The translations under genes and the position numbers were made by a program. Below the pieces are notes generated by a model. It had not been told where the DNA came from and searched no databases. It worked only from the letters and a program-made list of their open reading frames with translations. From JBBQVS01 sp038211295 (GTDB taxonomy: Bacteria > Chloroflexota > Ktedonobacteria > Ktedonobacterales > Ktedonobacteraceae), in contig JBBQVS010000035.1 in the NCBI GenBank assembly GCA_038211295.1, positions 1-37,320 on the forward strand: 37,320 nucleotides of DNA, written 5' to 3'. Of this stretch, positions 30,086 through 37,320 are shown in pieces. Position 1 is the first letter of the stretch; each line of letters opens with the position of its first letter.

Positions 30086-30987
30086 ATGTTCTTCTCGCGG
30101 GAGTGCTTCCCCCTTTCACGCTTAACCTCTGGCAAGATATTCAGGTCATCCTCTCTTACGATTTTATGCGACAGGCTCTTCTAGCAGGTACATGCTTGAG
30201 TATCGTTGCGGGACTGATAGGCTACTTTGTGGTGCTACGCCATCAAACGTTCGCGGGCGAGTCGCTTTCCGATGTCGCCTTTACGGGTGCACTGGGGGGG
30301 GTCGTTCTCGGTATCAATCCATTTCTAAGTTTACTTGTGACGACGATTGCCGTCGCGCTCATTATGGGCGGCCTGGGCGAACGCTTACGAGGACGCGATA
30401 TAGCGATTGGGACGGTGCTAGCGTGGGTACTTGGACTGGGCGCACTCTTTCTAAGCCTGTTCACTACTCATGTCAGTGGTACAGGGACAGGTTTTTCAGG
30501 CGTTACTATCCTCTTTGGCAATATTCTTGGCACCTCTCCTGAGCAAGTGCGCTCCATCGCGCTTATCAGTGCGGGAATAACTCTTGTACTCCTGCTGATC
30601 GCGCGTCCATTACTCTTTGCCTCGCTCGATCCCAGCGTTGCAACGGCGCGTGGCGTACCAGTCCGCGCCCTCGGCTTAGGCTTCATGGTATTATTAGCAA
30701 TAACCGTCAGTCAGGCAACGCTGGCAGTAGGGGCGTTACTCGTCTTCGCGCTTTTGCTTTTACCTGCCGCTATCGCATATCATATTATCCATAGTCCCTT
30801 TGCAGCTCTCATACTCGCTGCTGGTCTCGCGGTACTCTTCACCTGGCTCGGCATCGCCATCGGATTCTACACAGGCTACCCTAGTAGCGTCTGCATCAGC
30901 CTGTTAGCATTTGTAAGCTACGTGGTAATCGTTGGGGGCAGTAGTAGCATCAGGCAAATTTTCCGCATGAAAATACTTAGCATGTAA
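30082..30987 (+). CDS. znuB: zinc/manganese ABC importer, second permease
   Basis: 301 residues, ABC-3 family, about eight helices. VLRHQTFAGESLSDVAFTGALGG and ALLVFALLLLPAAIAYHI correspond to the motifs of the first permease; the two are paralogues but clearly diverged. ATGA coupling to the preceding gene implies equal amounts, as expected for a heterodimeric pore. Two permeases with one ATPase is common in cluster 9 importers of Mn, Fe or Zn. The operon ends here; only 29 nt separate it from the convergent antiporter gene and I see no hairpin. Confidence 0.9.
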   Translation: MNVLLAGVLPPFTLNLWQDIQVILSYDFMRQALLAGTCLSIVAGLIGYFVVLRHQTFAGESLSDVAFTGALGGVVLGINPFLSLLVTTIAVALIMGGLGERLRGRDIAIGTVLAWVLGLGALFLSLFTTHVSGTGTGFSGVTILFGNILGTSPEQVRSIALISAGITLVLLLIARPLLFASLDPSVATARGVPVRALGLGFMVLLAITVSQATLAVGALLVFALLLLPAAIAYHIIHSPFAALILAAGLAVLFTWLGIAIGFYTGYPSSVCISLLAFVSYVVIVGGSSSIRQIFRMKILSM

Positions 30988-31016
30988 AAGTTTATAATAA
31001 GGTAAAAAGGAAAACG

Positions 31017-32351
31017 TTATGACTGCGGTTCCGCTTTGTTCCAGCGCGGCAACAGGACGCGCAGGCCAATACCTTGCCCCAGCAGAGTAACAAGCACAAC
31101 CCCGTACACGATGCTTTCTAGCATGTCGCGGTCTGGCAGGTTTGCGGGCAGGCTCAGCACCAGCGCGACTGAGAGCGCACCCCGCAGGCCCGCGAATAAG
31201 AGAATTGGACGCCAATGGCGTTGTAGCGGCTCTGGACGCGCGGAAAGGACAGGCTTTTTTACTATTTTACCGCGTGCCATCCGTCGCGCTAAAGCGTCAT
31301 GTAGTGGCATTAGTGTGTAAATCATCAACGCGCGTCCAACCACCACGCCGACAAGGGCCAACCCAATCGCGGGTATTGCCTGAAAAAAGTGGCTCTCTCC
31401 AATCTGAATGCCCAGAAACAGAAAGAGTAACGAGTTGGCGACATAACCAAGAAATTCCCACACGTCGTGCGCGGCCTCGTTCGCCCGCTCCGAGAAACCT
31501 ACCCTGCGTCCATAGCTACCCAGTACAAGACCCGCCCCAACCACCGCGAGCAGGCCCGACGTGTGCAAGACAACACCAAGCAAGTAGACACCATAGGCAA
31601 CGCTTACCGTCACCGTCATTTCGATCAGGTGGTCATCCACGAAGCGCAACAGACGGGCAACAATAATGCCCACACCCACACCAATCGCCAATCCACCTAG
31701 CATTAACCAGAGTACCTGTAACACAAACATCCACATCGTTGAAGTTTGGGGAGGAACGCCCGTTCCACCAAGCGAGATAAGCAGGAGCGCAAGCACCAGT
31801 TCAAAGATAGCCGCCCCCACACCATCATTGAACAGGCTTTCGCCTTCGATGATTGTTCTAAGCCGATTCGAGAGGTTTATCTGGCGAAAGAGTGCAATCA
31901 CCGCAACCGGATCGGTTGGCGAGATCATCGCTCCCAGCAGAAGCACCAGCAACCATGACAGTCCCAGCGTCCAATGGAGCAGGGCAGCGACAACTAGCAC
32001 GGAGAGCAATAGGCCGGGAACAGCGAGCAGAACAATAGAAAGCCAGTTTGCCAGAAGCAGCTTCACATCCACATTCCATGCACCCTCAAAAAGCAGCGCC
32101 GGCAGAAAGAGGAAAAGCACCACATTCGGATTTAGTTGGAGTCCCGGCAAGAGGGGCGACACCCCAATAACCAGGCCAACAATGACTAGCACAAGTGTGT
32201 AGGGTAGGCGCAACGGACGCGAAACCAGCGCAACCGCGAGTGTGATAAGAAGTAGGAGTATCAGCAACTCAACATTTTGCAGTGTGTCATCTGTGCGTAT
32301 CATTGGAAGTGTCGTATCATGAGCTAGCGAAAAAAAGAACGTTTGAGACAT
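31017..32351 (-). CDS. Na+/H+ antiporter, CPA1 family
   Basis: 444 residues, about 12 membrane helices. CPA1 hallmarks: LFLPALLFEGAWN, GAMISPTDPVAVIALF (the Asp of the ND/TDP ion site) and RTIIEGESLFNDGVGA. It exchanges monovalent cations for protons across the cytoplasmic membrane. The C-terminus is short, with no regulatory TrkA domain. The ATG at 32351 follows GAGGAG; a later Met (MIRTDD) is an alternative. It lies 12 nt after the GH5 gene in the same direction and looks like the last gene of the NRPS-P450 operon, perhaps for pH or ion adjustment; that link is inferred from spacing. Confidence 0.9.
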   Translation of the reverse strand: MSQTFFFSLAHDTTLPMIRTDDTLQNVELLILLLLITLAVALVSRPLRLPYTLVLVIVGLVIGVSPLLPGLQLNPNVVLFLFLPALLFEGAWNVDVKLLLANWLSIVLLAVPGLLLSVLVVAALLHWTLGLSWLLVLLLGAMISPTDPVAVIALFRQINLSNRLRTIIEGESLFNDGVGAAIFELVLALLLISLGGTGVPPQTSTMWMFVLQVLWLMLGGLAIGVGVGIIVARLLRFVDDHLIEMTVTVSVAYGVYLLGVVLHTSGLLAVVGAGLVLGSYGRRVGFSERANEAAHDVWEFLGYVANSLLFLFLGIQIGESHFFQAIPAIGLALVGVVVGRALMIYTLMPLHDALARRMARGKIVKKPVLSARPEPLQRHWRPILLFAGLRGALSVALVLSLPANLPDRDMLESIVYGVVLVTLLGQGIGLRVLLPRWNKAEPQS

Positions 32352-32363
32352 ACTAGAGGCTCC

Positions 32364-33539
32364 TCACGTGCACATGGAAGATTGCACGCTATTTTGCTGA
32401 AAGTAGGCTTTGAGTAATTGTCCGCTACCTTGCACTCTGCTGTCAATAGCTGAAACAGCATGACAGATATATACCGGCTCATCGAATGCTGTCGGGGTGT
32501 GAAAATCCCAGCCGCGAATAAGGATAGCGGGATAGAGTGCGTAGGCAATCAGTCCAATCGCGTGTGCTTTGAGGTAAGTTAAAAAGCGCGGCACAATGTT
32601 CGCAGCATCAGGTATACACTCGCTGGCATCGCTCTGGTATTCTGACCACTCATCGGCAACAATCGGCACATTACCGCGCGTGGTGGCATCCCCAAACCAA
32701 CTCTCCCAATCGCTTTCAGTATGATGTTGCGTACTCAAATAGGGATGGATGGCATATATAATGTTGTTGCCAGTCAGTGTGTGTATTGGCAACAGAGCGA
32801 TATCTTCCCCTGTCGCCAGCCCGTCAACAAAAACGAGATTGGTAGCTCCACTACTCCGTACAGTATCAACAAGTTGCTGGAAACCCACATAGGTGTTACC
32901 CGCGAGTGTTCCCCCATGTTGCCAGAGCGACCAGATACTTTCGGTATCACCGCCCCCAGTAATCGAGGTTGGGTTTGGCTCGTTGAAAAGGTCAAAGAAA
33001 ACGGTGGGAGTGTCTTTATAGTGTGGCGCAAGCACACGCCAGAAGGCAACGGTGTCCTGTGTCGGCAATACCTGCGCGGAATTACCGTATCCTTCATACT
33101 GCAACACAAGCAATGTATTCATGCCCAGTTGCTTTGCCCATGTGACGGTCTGGTCGAGTACCGCAAGATACTCGGCGTCATAAGGTGTTTGAGCAAAGAA
33201 TGCCTTCGAGCTAACTTGCAGGCTAACAGTGTTGGAGTGCCAGAAATCGTGTGCCGCACGCAGTTGGTCGTAGGTCAAATGAGTACGTGCGTCATCTGTA
33301 CGCCAATTTGTCTGGGCAAGCAGAATACCATCGAGTTGTACCCCGTAGGGAACAAACGTATTGCCCTTCGCGTCAAGTATCTGCTTCCCCTCGACATGAT
33401 AGGGTGCGCCACAATTTCCGATACGCACGGATCGTGTGAGTTGAAGATTGTGGCGCGTTATGGGAACGATAAAGGCAAACACACCCATCGCTATAATGAA
33501 CGCTAGCAGCACAACGACGCGTTTTTTCGTGTGCTCCAT
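32364..33539 (-). CDS. glycoside hydrolase family 5-like protein, membrane-anchored
   Basis: 391 residues. An N-terminal hydrophobic helix (~8-28) after KKR is a signal anchor or signal peptide, so the enzyme is exported. The remainder is a GH5-type barrel: YGVQLDGILL near the start, acid/base Glu187 in FFDLFNEPN, the HPYL strand, and nucleophile Glu297 in IVADEWSEY. GH5 enzymes cleave beta-linked glucans, mannans and related sugars; the substrate is not predictable here. Its ATG overlaps the P450 stop by 1 nt (TAATG), so it is translated with the P450, an odd partner. It may belong to the metabolite pathway (deglycosylation) or be a passenger. Confidence 0.85.
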   Translation of the reverse strand: MEHTKKRVVVLLAFIIAMGVFAFIVPITRHNLQLTRSVRIGNCGAPYHVEGKQILDAKGNTFVPYGVQLDGILLAQTNWRTDDARTHLTYDQLRAAHDFWHSNTVSLQVSSKAFFAQTPYDAEYLAVLDQTVTWAKQLGMNTLLVLQYEGYGNSAQVLPTQDTVAFWRVLAPHYKDTPTVFFDLFNEPNPTSITGGGDTESIWSLWQHGGTLAGNTYVGFQQLVDTVRSSGATNLVFVDGLATGEDIALLPIHTLTGNNIIYAIHPYLSTQHHTESDWESWFGDATTRGNVPIVADEWSEYQSDASECIPDAANIVPRFLTYLKAHAIGLIAYALYPAILIRGWDFHTPTAFDEPVYICHAVSAIDSRVQGSGQLLKAYFQQNSVQSSMCT

Positions 33540-34768
33540 TAGAACGCAACGGGTAACGCGTTCAGGCCGCGCAAGCCCAGGTTTTCACGCCAGGTAATGG
33601 GCTTCTCTTGGAGCTTTAATGCGGGCATTCGGCGCAACACCGCCTCAAACGCAATCTGTCCCTCGATGCGAGCTAAGGGCGCACCAAAACAAAAGTGACT
33701 GGCCCAGGCGAACGCGAGGTGGCGATTGTCCTGCCGCCCCAGATCGAGCGTGTCCGGTTCAGGGAACCGCTCAGGATCACGATTTGCCGCCCCCATAATC
33801 GCGATAACCGCCTGTCGCTTGCGAATAATTGTTCCGCCAAGCTCCGTATCTTCCGGTGCCAGCCGCGCGGTGTGCTGACTCGGACTCTCATAGCGCAGTA
33901 GCTCCTCGATTGCCGAAGGAATAAGCGAAGCGTCGGCACGGAGCCGTTCGAGTTGGTCGGGATGCCGCAAGAGTGTCAACATACCATTACCAATGAGGTT
34001 TGTCGTTGTCTCCTGTCCTCCAACCATCGTGACAATCGTGTTCGCAACCACTTCCTCTTCCGTTAAACGGTCTCCGTCCTGCTCGGCGGTCAGCAGCGCG
34101 TTGATGAGGTCGTCGCGTGGGTTGGCGCGATGGTCAGCAATAGCGGCCTGAAAATAGGCGCACATCGCCTCTAGACTTCGCAGTGCTTTTGGTGCATGAT
34201 CGGGGTTATGCTGAAAGTTGCCCAATACCTGCGCGAAATCTGCCGACCATGCGGTCAATTGACGCCAGTCAGCAATCGGAACGCCGAGCATCTCCGCCGT
34301 TACAATCGCGGGTAGCGGATAGGCCAGGTCTTCGATGACATCCATCTGCCCCTGTGCCTGCACTTTGTCTAGCAGCATCTCGGTTATCTCGTAAATATGG
34401 GAGCGCAACCGCTCAACACGCCGCGCGGTAAAGGCTTTCGAGGCCAGGCCGCGTACTCGTCCATGCGCGGGCGGGTCCAGAAATAACATCTGTCGCACCA
34501 TAACTTGTGCTAGAGGTTTGAGTGACGAGAGTCCCAGTGCCGCCAATTGTTCAGGTGTTGGTGTACGGTTCGCGGAAAAACGTTGAAATACCGACACCAC
34601 ATCAGCGTAGCGTGTCACAACCCAGGTATGTAGAAAAGGATCCCAGTAGATCGGTGCTTCTGTACGCAGACGTTGATAAAGTGGATAAGGGTTCGCGAGA
34701 ACGTCCGGGTCGAGCAAATGATAGAGACTGAGCGTCGGGTCAAATGCCGCAGATTTCCCTGTTTGCAT
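33539..34768 (-). CDS. cytochrome P450
   Basis: 409 residues, soluble bacterial class, CYP107-like length. I-helix VGGQETTTNLI (249-259) with the acid/Thr pair E253-T254, ExxR at E289-R292, and the haem loop with Cys360. The haem loop reads FAWASHFCFG where the family consensus is FGxGxHxCxG: both loop glycines are Ala, a mild departure that keeps His and Cys. The ATG at 34768 is preceded by AAAGGA. It lies 40 nt after an A-PCP NRPS gene. In known pathways (for example beta-hydroxylation in nikkomycin and novobiocin biosynthesis) a P450 beside a stand-alone A-PCP oxidises the carrier-bound amino acid. That is the likely role here. Confidence 0.93.
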   Translation of the reverse strand: MQTGKSAAFDPTLSLYHLLDPDVLANPYPLYQRLRTEAPIYWDPFLHTWVVTRYADVVSVFQRFSANRTPTPEQLAALGLSSLKPLAQVMVRQMLFLDPPAHGRVRGLASKAFTARRVERLRSHIYEITEMLLDKVQAQGQMDVIEDLAYPLPAIVTAEMLGVPIADWRQLTAWSADFAQVLGNFQHNPDHAPKALRSLEAMCAYFQAAIADHRANPRDDLINALLTAEQDGDRLTEEEVVANTIVTMVGGQETTTNLIGNGMLTLLRHPDQLERLRADASLIPSAIEELLRYESPSQHTARLAPEDTELGGTIIRKRQAVIAIMGAANRDPERFPEPDTLDLGRQDNRHLAFAWASHFCFGAPLARIEGQIAFEAVLRRMPALKLQEKPITWRENLGLRGLNALPVAF

Positions 34769-34808
34769 AATAGCTGTCCTTTCCTAATGCACACCAAGAA
34801 ACGCGATG

Positions 34809-36740
34809 TTAGTTATTGTCCTGTCCGAGCAACGCCTGTACTTCGTCATCGCTCATCGCCTCCACCTTCTCGAACAGACGACGCTCAATCTCCGCCGCTA
34901 GCTGCTTGACCGTTGGTGCTTCAAACAAGCTTCGCAGTGTCAGGGTAACCTCGAAGGTTTCGGTGATCCACATAATAACCTGTGTGCCAAGCAGGGAATG
35001 CCCGCCAAGCATAAAGAAATTATCGTCTGGTTCAACATGCTCGATAGTGAGCAAAACCGCAAGCCGCGCCGCTAGCTCTGCCTCAATCGGCGTGTACACA
35101 GTCCGCGCCGCGATCTCCGCTTGTACAGCATCGAAAAGTGTATTTATACCGTCTGGCAGGGGAAGTGCTTTCTGGTCTATCTTGCCATTGGGCGTCAATG
35201 GCAACGTCTCTAACCGCACAAACAGGCTCGGCATCATGTAATCGGGAAGGCGTTCAAGCAACAATGCACGTAACGCGCTAACCATGAGCGGCGCAACCTC
35301 GGCAGGCACAACATAGGCGACAAGCCGCTTCTCTTCTGACATGTCTTCGCGTGCGATGACAACGCTTGTCGCAACTGATGGATGCTCGTTGAGAACCGAC
35401 GCAATCTCGTTTGGCTCGATACGATAGCCACGAATTTTAATTTGTTGGTCGGCACGTCCCAGAAACTCAATCTGCCCATCAGCACGATAGCGGGCCAGGT
35501 CGCCCGTTTTGTAGAGCAATTCGTCTGCCTTCATGCTAAATGTGTTCGGCAAGAAGCGTTGTGCGTTCAACTCTGGGCGGTTGAGATACCCCTTACCCAC
35601 GCCCGCGCCACCAATATAGAGTTCGCCAACACCACCTATCGGAAGGAGTTGCAGTTGTTCATCCAGAATGTATAGCTGTGTATTCGCGATTGGACGTCCA
35701 ATCGATGGCAGCTGTTCGGCCTGCTCCGTTGGTAGAATACGTCCGGATGTAGAGACAACGGTGGTCTCGGTCAGACCATAGTTGTTAATTAAGGCAAAGG
35801 GTAGGTCTGCCGAGGGATAACGGCGCAATGTGTCAGCCCCTGTGAGCAGAAAGCGGAGCGCGGTTGTAGTAGGCCAGGGTAAACTCATTACACTTTCGGC
35901 AAGCGAGGTGGGCAAAAACGAGACGGTAATACGCTGCTCCACTAACCAGTCGCGCAGACGCGTGGGAACGACGCGCGTCTCGTTGTCGGGCCAAAAGATG
36001 CTTGCTCCACAAGAAAGATAGGGCCAGATTTCCCAGCCTGCCGCGTCGAACGCGGGGCCTGCTACCTGTGTCGCGCGACTCTGCGCCGTTACCGCAAAAG
36101 CCTGCTGATGCCAGTATATCAGGTTGAGCAGATTGCCATGCGTGACCTGCGCCCCTTTGGGTTGCCCCGTCGAGCCGGAGGTATAAATCACATACGCAAG
36201 ATCGTCCGCCTTCGTTATTGCGGGTAGATTCTCGCAGCTTTGTTGTGCCAACAGTTCGATATCAGTGTCCAGACAGATAACACGAACGCCTTCGATTGAT
36301 AGATGAGCTGCGATAGAATGCAACGTCACCAGCACAGGTGTTTGGGCATCACGGAGCATAAACGCAAGCCGTTCGGTTGGATACTCTGGGTCCATCGGCA
36401 CATATGCGCCACCCGCTTTATGTATCCCAAGAAAACTTACGGCTAATTCTGGCGCACGTTCCAAACACACACCAACAAGTGTCCCGACTCCCACTTCAAA
36501 CGTTTGCAACAGATGAGCAAGGCGGTTCGCCTGCCGATTGAGTTCACCATAGCTATACACCGTGCTTCCCGCGACTAGTGCCGTGGCATCGGGGGTCGTG
36601 GTCGCATGAAGCGTCACCAGGTCTTGCACACATTTGTCTCGCGGGTATTCCAGCATGGTCGCGTTCCACAGTGCTCTCTGCTGTTGCTCGTTCTCTGACG
36701 CCAAAACAGTGTCGGCAATCGTTTTATTTGTAACAGACAT
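34809..36740 (-). CDS. NRPS adenylation-carrier (A-PCP) didomain
   Basis: 643 residues with no condensation domain. The A domain has core motifs YVIYTSGSTGQPKG (A3), NNYGLTETT (A5), YKTGDLARYRADGQIEFLGRADQQIKIRGYR (A7/A8) and NGKIDQ (A10, with the catalytic Lys). The carrier domain has FFMLGGHSLLG with phosphopantetheine Ser582. My hand alignment to the GrsA code gives D-A-W-S-L-G-N-V-V-K, one position from a known leucine code (DAWFLGNVVK), so leucine or a similar aliphatic residue is predicted; the 278 position is the least certain. A free-standing A-PCP beside a P450 and a thioesterase is the layout for making a modified amino acid on a carrier. The ATG follows AGAGGA. No MbtH gene is visible. 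Confidence 0.92.
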   Translation of the reverse strand: MSVTNKTIADTVLASENEQQQRALWNATMLEYPRDKCVQDLVTLHATTTPDATALVAGSTVYSYGELNRQANRLAHLLQTFEVGVGTLVGVCLERAPELAVSFLGIHKAGGAYVPMDPEYPTERLAFMLRDAQTPVLVTLHSIAAHLSIEGVRVICLDTDIELLAQQSCENLPAITKADDLAYVIYTSGSTGQPKGAQVTHGNLLNLIYWHQQAFAVTAQSRATQVAGPAFDAAGWEIWPYLSCGASIFWPDNETRVVPTRLRDWLVEQRITVSFLPTSLAESVMSLPWPTTTALRFLLTGADTLRRYPSADLPFALINNYGLTETTVVSTSGRILPTEQAEQLPSIGRPIANTQLYILDEQLQLLPIGGVGELYIGGAGVGKGYLNRPELNAQRFLPNTFSMKADELLYKTGDLARYRADGQIEFLGRADQQIKIRGYRIEPNEIASVLNEHPSVATSVVIAREDMSEEKRLVAYVVPAEVAPLMVSALRALLLERLPDYMMPSLFVRLETLPLTPNGKIDQKALPLPDGINTLFDAVQAEIAARTVYTPIEAELAARLAVLLTIEHVEPDDNFFMLGGHSLLGTQVIMWITETFEVTLTLRSLFEAPTVKQLAAEIERRLFEKVEAMSDDEVQALLGQDNN

Positions 36741-36761
36741 TTTAGCTTTATCCTCTAATCT

Positions 36762-37320
36762 CTACTTATCAAGGTGCAAACGTTGTGCTTCAACAAGACA
36801 TTCATGTAGTTGTTCAGCAAGTTCTGTGAGGTGTTCAGTTCTACAGGTTAGATGTGAACCAGGCACAACACGAAGCGCAATCTGCTTTTCCTGTTGCGCT
36901 TTTCGCTTCCAGACACCTGCAAAAACCTCTTCTTTAGCCCAGAGAATAATCATTTTACCAGTATATGGTAGAAACGCATACTGTGAGGTAAGCCAACCGA
37001 ACACGCCTGGGTAATCCTGACGTAATACCTCAGCGTTCGGCGCGGTATTCCCGTTCAGGTGTTCGCTCTCATAGTGCTTCTTGCCGCGTCGCGCAAGCAG
37101 GTAGAGATGGCGCAAGCGCAAAAACAAGCCGAGTTGTTGCTTTCGACTAAAGCGCAGTAACGAACCAACCCGCCCAAGCACAAAATGCACTCTTCGCATA
37201 CGAGGAAGGGTCAATGGGTCGATCAAGACAAGCAAGTCTATTCCCTGCCCCTGCGCGTGGAGTTGACGTGCCATTTCGTAGACAATCAGTGCGCCATTGC
37301 AAAAACCGCCCAATAAGTAT
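36762..37320 (-). CDS. NRPS-type thioesterase, 5' end beyond the window
   Basis: 186 codons visible, open at the right edge. The alpha/beta-hydrolase nucleophile elbow reads GGFCNGAL, with Cys in place of the usual Ser of GxSxG, followed by IVYEMARQL as in NRPS/PKS thioesterases. The catalytic His is in VPGSHLTCRTEHLTELAEQL near the end, followed by a short tail. The middle is a lid region (~50-110). It lies 22 nt before the A-PCP gene in the same direction. It could be a stand-alone type II thioesterase or the terminal domain of a larger NRPS; the visible part cannot tell. The TTG near 37313 within the elbow is not a plausible start. Confidence 0.85.
   Translation of the reverse strand, partial: YLLGGFCNGALIVYEMARQLHAQGQGIDLLVLIDPLTLPRMRRVHFVLGRVGSLLRFSRKQQLGLFLRLRHLYLLARRGKKHYESEHLNGNTAPNAEVLRQDYPGVFGWLTSQYAFLPYTGKMIILWAKEEVFAGVWKRKAQQEKQIALRVVPGSHLTCRTEHLTELAEQLHECLVEAQRLHLDK

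Noticed and set aside
32721..33506. 261-residue ORF antisense to the GH5 gene
   Set aside because: Same reason: the minus-strand frame contains both catalytic Glu motifs and a signal anchor.

Overview
The window looks like chromosomal DNA of a Ktedonobacteria-type member of the Chloroflexota. This is inferred from gene content, not from a marker gene. Pointers are Ser/Thr kinases with N-terminal zinc ribbons (one carrying a WD40 propeller), a PSP1 protein with a Gly/Cys-rich tail, many small zinc-ribbon and membrane proteins, an NRPS fragment and mid-range GC. No rRNA, tRNA or CRISPR array was recognised. Promoters are of the ordinary sigma-70/SigA type.

Layout. 1-200: the 3' end of an IS200/IS605-type tnpB with its right-end hairpin, abutting the 3' end of a membrane-protein gene. 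145-6284 (minus): a stringent-response unit. A near-consensus promoter drives a bifunctional Rel, then a tandem Rel paralogue whose HD hydrolase motifs are destroyed, then the membrane protein. 6434-6812: a zinc-ribbon protein with its own terminator. 7147-10930 (plus): tgt, a LipM/LplA-like acyltransferase, then a GlcG-type protein coupled to a two-helix membrane protein. 10999-12338: the DAHP synthase gene behind a promoter, a 21-codon leader peptide containing Phe-Tyr-Tyr-Trp-Phe, stacked hairpins and a terminator. This is the strongest candidate for an undescribed regulatory system here. 12359-15734: an ANTAR response regulator, a PSP1/RicT-like protein and a membrane-anchored SPFH protein. 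15909-19818: a small membrane protein divergent from two related protein kinases. 19898-21043: an acyl-CoA dehydrogenase.

21221-25328 (plus): a palindromic operator and promoter, a Cys-rich 47-codon ORF, an unrecognised protein, a sarcosine-oxidase-like flavoenzyme, a betaine-homocysteine-methyltransferase-like enzyme and a cytosolic PhnD-like binding protein. The enzymes together suggest methyl transfer from, or demethylation of, an N-methylated compound. 25336-26615 (minus): DUF1697 and an acyl-ACP-thioesterase-like protein. 26716-30987: a divergent Fur-family regulator and zinc/manganese ABC importer, with a 15-bp Fur-type box over each promoter, 70 bp apart. 31017-37320 (minus): one apparent operon running in from the right edge: a thioesterase, an A-PCP NRPS didomain (predicted to activate leucine), a cytochrome P450, a GH5 glycosidase and a Na+/H+ antiporter. 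A-PCP plus P450 plus thioesterase is the known arrangement for oxidising a carrier-bound amino acid and releasing it.
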